The notes below the pieces were generated by a model. The model had not been told where the DNA came from and did not search any database. It saw only the letters and a list, made by a program, of their open reading frames with translations. Source: Gallionella sp. (GTDB lineage Bacteria; Pseudomonadota; Gammaproteobacteria; Burkholderiales; Gallionellaceae). Taken from it: DNA of 8,106 nt. Positions 6,677-8,106 of the stretch are shown piece by piece. The position numbers and the translations under genes were made by a program. Position 1 is the first letter of the stretch; every line of letters starts with the position of its first letter. The stretch covers positions 1 to 8,106 of the forward strand of contig JANYHX010000136.1 of NCBI GenBank assembly GCA_025362155.1, given 5' to 3'.

Positions 6677-6697
6677 TTGGGGAGGTGCGCTTAAATT

Positions 6698-6895
6698 TCA
6701 TTGCGCGCATTGTAAAGAGTAAACTCTGAATAAAGAAGCTGTTGTCTTCCGCCAATACATATTGCGCTGATGATTAATTTTCAAGAACTCGTAGGGCGAT
6801 ATTAACCCAAGCCCATAGTGAGGTCGCTCGGTATTAAACCGGATCAGATAATCGAGCAGCTTCTCGTTGAACAAATGCTCTTCTCTGTAGGGCAT
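6698..6895 (-). pseudogene. Transposase remnant, C-terminal end of an integrase-core (DDE) protein
   Basis: About 50 codons read as the C-terminal part of an rve-type transposase as found in IS481/IS3-like elements: FNEKLLDYL, then RFNTERPHYGLGL, SPYEFLK and a final NMYW at about residues 45-48 from the in-frame ATG at 6895. The catalytic Asp-Asp-Glu residues would lie upstream and are missing. Upstream of 6895 the frame stays open to a TGA near 6994, but those codons do not look like transposase. The last 17 codons (to the stop at 6698) also look unrelated. It is therefore a scar of a deleted insertion sequence, not a working gene. I see no convincing terminal inverted repeats or target-site duplication. 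It fills most of the 359-base gap between aroE and the NYN gene. Confidence 0.75.
6709..6737 (-). promoter_or_regulatory. Candidate promoter for aroE-mtgA
   Basis: On the minus strand TACAAT (6714-6709) lies 32 bases before the aroE ATG, again within TCTTTACAAT as before mgtE. The best -35 position (6737-6732, TTCTTT) is poor. The boxes lie within the residual reading frame of the transposase remnant, just past its recognisable homology. Confidence 0.35.
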
Positions 6896-6921
6896 GCGAT
6901 AGAGGACGAAAGCGCGCAGAA

Positions 6922-6940
6922 AAGATATTTCAGCTATCTT
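6922..6940. repeat. Short inverted repeat AAGATA/TATCTT
   Basis: AAGATA (6922-6927) and TATCTT (6935-6940) flank a seven-base loop. On the minus strand the stem runs into TTTTC, so it could be a weak terminator for the NYN gene, or a breakpoint feature next to the transposase remnant. The stem is short and A/T-rich. Confidence 0.3.
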
Positions 6941-6978
6941 GCTTACGGATGGTCTTGGTGATCGAACGTCGGTGTGAG

Positions 6979-7012
6979 AAAAATCCCCCTGTCAGGCTGC
7001 AGGCATAACAGG
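6979..7012 (-). terminator. Possible terminator after the NYN gene
   Basis: On the minus strand CCTGT (7012-7008) pairs with ACAGG (6992-6988) around a 15-base loop, and GGGA then five T (6983-6979) follow. The stem is only five base pairs and the gap to the T-run is four or five bases, so this is a weak candidate, 24 bases after the stop codon. Confidence 0.35.
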
Positions 7013-7035
7013 ATGTTCGTCAATAGCTCTGTTGG

Positions 7036-7860
7036 TTAATCGGCCACAGGCAATCGAATCGTGTACTGCCCCGATTTTTCATCGCGTACTACCATCAGCA
7101 GTTTGTGCCGCTGTGCATCCTCGACTAAATCCTTGAACGAGCGATAACCATAATACGATTCGGTAAAACCTGGCCTGCGGCGCTGCATGGTGGTTTTGAC
7201 CATAGAGCCCCATATTTTTTCATCCGAGCCGCGTTCGGCGATTAATGCCTCAACAGTTTCGACGATGAAGTCGAGTGCTTCCTGGCGCTTGTCGTCCTCT
7301 ATTTTGGCTGCGGGGAGTTTACCCTTGCCTGCTACCGTTTTCACCGGGACATTTTTCTCGGCGCGCTTTTGCTTGGCCTCCTGCGCGCGCACCAAATCAT
7401 CGTAAAAAATAAACTCGTCACAGTTGGCACTCAGCAAATCCGAGGTTGAATCCTTTACGCCGATGCCAATCACGTATTTATTGTTTTCGCGCAGCTTGGA
7501 AACGAGCGGCGAGAAATCCGAGTCGCCGCTGATAATCACAAAGGTATCCACATGAGCTTTGGTATAGCAGAGGTCGAGCGCGTCCACGACCATACGGATG
7601 TCGGCGGAATTTTTGCCTGACTGGCGCACATGCGGGATTTCAATTAATTCAAATGCCGCTTCGTGCATGGTTGCCTTGAATTCCTTGTAGCGGTCCCAGT
7701 CGCAATAGGCCTTTTTGACCACGATGCTGCCTTTGAGCAGCAGGCGTTCCAGCACTTTTTTGATGTCAAATTGCGCATATTTGGCATCGCGCACGCCCAG
7801 CGCCACGTTCTCGAAATCACAGAACAATGCCATATTGGTAATTTCAGGTTGAGCGGCCAT
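7036..7860 (-). CDS. NYN (PIN-like) domain protein with C-terminal LOTUS/OST-HTH-like domain
   Basis: The protein has 274 residues and no signal or membrane segment. Residues 10-155 form a NYN domain (DUF88/LabA-like, PIN-related nuclease fold): FCDFENVA (13-20, Asp15), SGKNSADIRMVVDAL (81-95, Asp87) and ISGDSDFSPLVSKL (110-123, Asp113 and Asp115) supply the expected acidic, metal-binding residues. A lysine-rich linker (about 158-192) leads to a C-terminal module (about 193-271) ending GYRSFKDLVEDAQRHKLL and GQYTIRL, which resembles the LOTUS/OST-HTH RNA-binding fold. RNA cleavage or RNA binding is inferred; no substrate is known. The ATG at 7860 has GGAG (7870-7867) six bases upstream. It follows the FAD-linked oxidase gene by 36 bases and may share its transcript. 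Confidence 0.85.
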   Translation of the reverse strand: MAAQPEITNMALFCDFENVALGVRDAKYAQFDIKKVLERLLLKGSIVVKKAYCDWDRYKEFKATMHEAAFELIEIPHVRQSGKNSADIRMVVDALDLCYTKAHVDTFVIISGDSDFSPLVSKLRENNKYVIGIGVKDSTSDLLSANCDEFIFYDDLVRAQEAKQKRAEKNVPVKTVAGKGKLPAAKIEDDKRQEALDFIVETVEALIAERGSDEKIWGSMVKTTMQRRRPGFTESYYGYRSFKDLVEDAQRHKLLMVVRDEKSGQYTIRLPVAD

Positions 7861-7896
7861 TTTGGTCTCCGTTATTTTTATCTTGCTTAACAGGTA

Positions 7897-8106
7897 CTAC
7901 AAAACCTTGCCGGGATTCATCAAGCCTTTTGGGTCGAGCGCCTGCTTGATGGTGCGCATCAATTCCAATTCCAGCGGGTCTTTGTAAGCGCGGATGGTAT
8001 CGCGTTTGAGTTGCCCAAGGCCATGCTCGGCGCTGATGCTGCCATCGAGTTCACGCACGACTGCATAAACCAGATTGTTCACAGCGTCTTCATGGTGAGC
8101 GATGAA
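7897..8106 (-). CDS. FAD-linked oxidase, GlcD/Dld family (C-terminal part, cut by the window edge)
   Basis: The frame enters from the right edge (FIAHHEDAVNN) and ends at a TAG at 7899-7897, giving 69 codons. The sequence holds GSISAEHGLGQLKRD and ALDPKGLMNPGKVL, the C-terminal signature of the FAD-linked oxidase family (glycolate oxidase GlcD, D-lactate or D-2-hydroxyacid dehydrogenases). The histidine in the EHG motif lies at the active site in this family. The exact substrate cannot be told from this end, and the FAD-binding N-terminal half is outside the window. A GTG at 8082 is internal, not the true start. It lies upstream of the NYN gene on the same strand. Confidence 0.88.
   Translation of the reverse strand, partial: FIAHHEDAVNNLVYAVVRELDGSISAEHGLGQLKRDTIRAYKDPLELELMRTIKQALDPKGLMNPGKVL

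Noticed and set aside
6716..6727. AGAGTAAACTCT palindrome considered as an operator or insertion-sequence end
   Set aside because: A five-base arm with a two-base centre is expected by chance, and no matching inverted end or target duplication was found on the other side of the transposase remnant.
6896..6990. Upstream open codons as the N-terminal part of a complete small transposase
   Set aside because: There is no start codon with a ribosome site and no DDE residues, and the residues do not resemble the catalytic core, so the frame is open by chance next to a fragment.

Overview
The window looks like ordinary chromosomal DNA from a betaproteobacterium, most likely a Nitrosomonadales/Gallionellaceae-type organism. 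This rests on the protein flavour, on the order plsC, YgjP-type peptidase, lptM, lysA, on a short lysine/alanine/proline histone H1-like gene, and on an aroE-mtgA pair. The taxonomic call is inference from gene content; no marker RNA is present.

Left part (1-3401, plus strand). A few codons of an upstream gene (possibly gmhB) are followed closely by plsC (phosphatidic acid synthesis), which overlaps a YgjP-like zinc peptidase gene by one base (TGATG). A TATAAT box lies just after it, then lptM (small outer-membrane lipoprotein) and lysA (last step of lysine synthesis), one base apart. After a 138-base leader region with a candidate promoter and overlapping inverted repeats comes a histone H1-like gene of 84 codons. 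It ends at a clear rho-independent terminator.

Right part (3402-8106, minus strand). Reading right to left: the C-terminal end of a GlcD/Dld-type FAD-linked oxidase, a NYN (PIN-like nuclease) gene whose C-terminus resembles a LOTUS/OST-HTH domain, a 359-base gap with a decayed transposase C-terminus, aroE (shikimate dehydrogenase), mtgA (monofunctional peptidoglycan transglycosylase) and mgtE (Mg2+ channel/transporter). mgtE converges with the histone gene across about 200 bases that hold the terminator and little else.

Most genes are housekeeping: membrane lipid, envelope, lysine and aromatic amino acid synthesis, and Mg2+ uptake. Lysine biosynthesis, peptidoglycan building and LPS-transporter assembly all serve the cell envelope, but no shared regulation can be shown. 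I saw no CRISPR array, tRNA, rRNA, phage or defence island. The least conventional items are the NYN-LOTUS protein, the strictly periodic histone-like protein with its structured leader, and the transposase scar that now sits at the aroE promoter. I do not see convincing evidence of a wholly new system.
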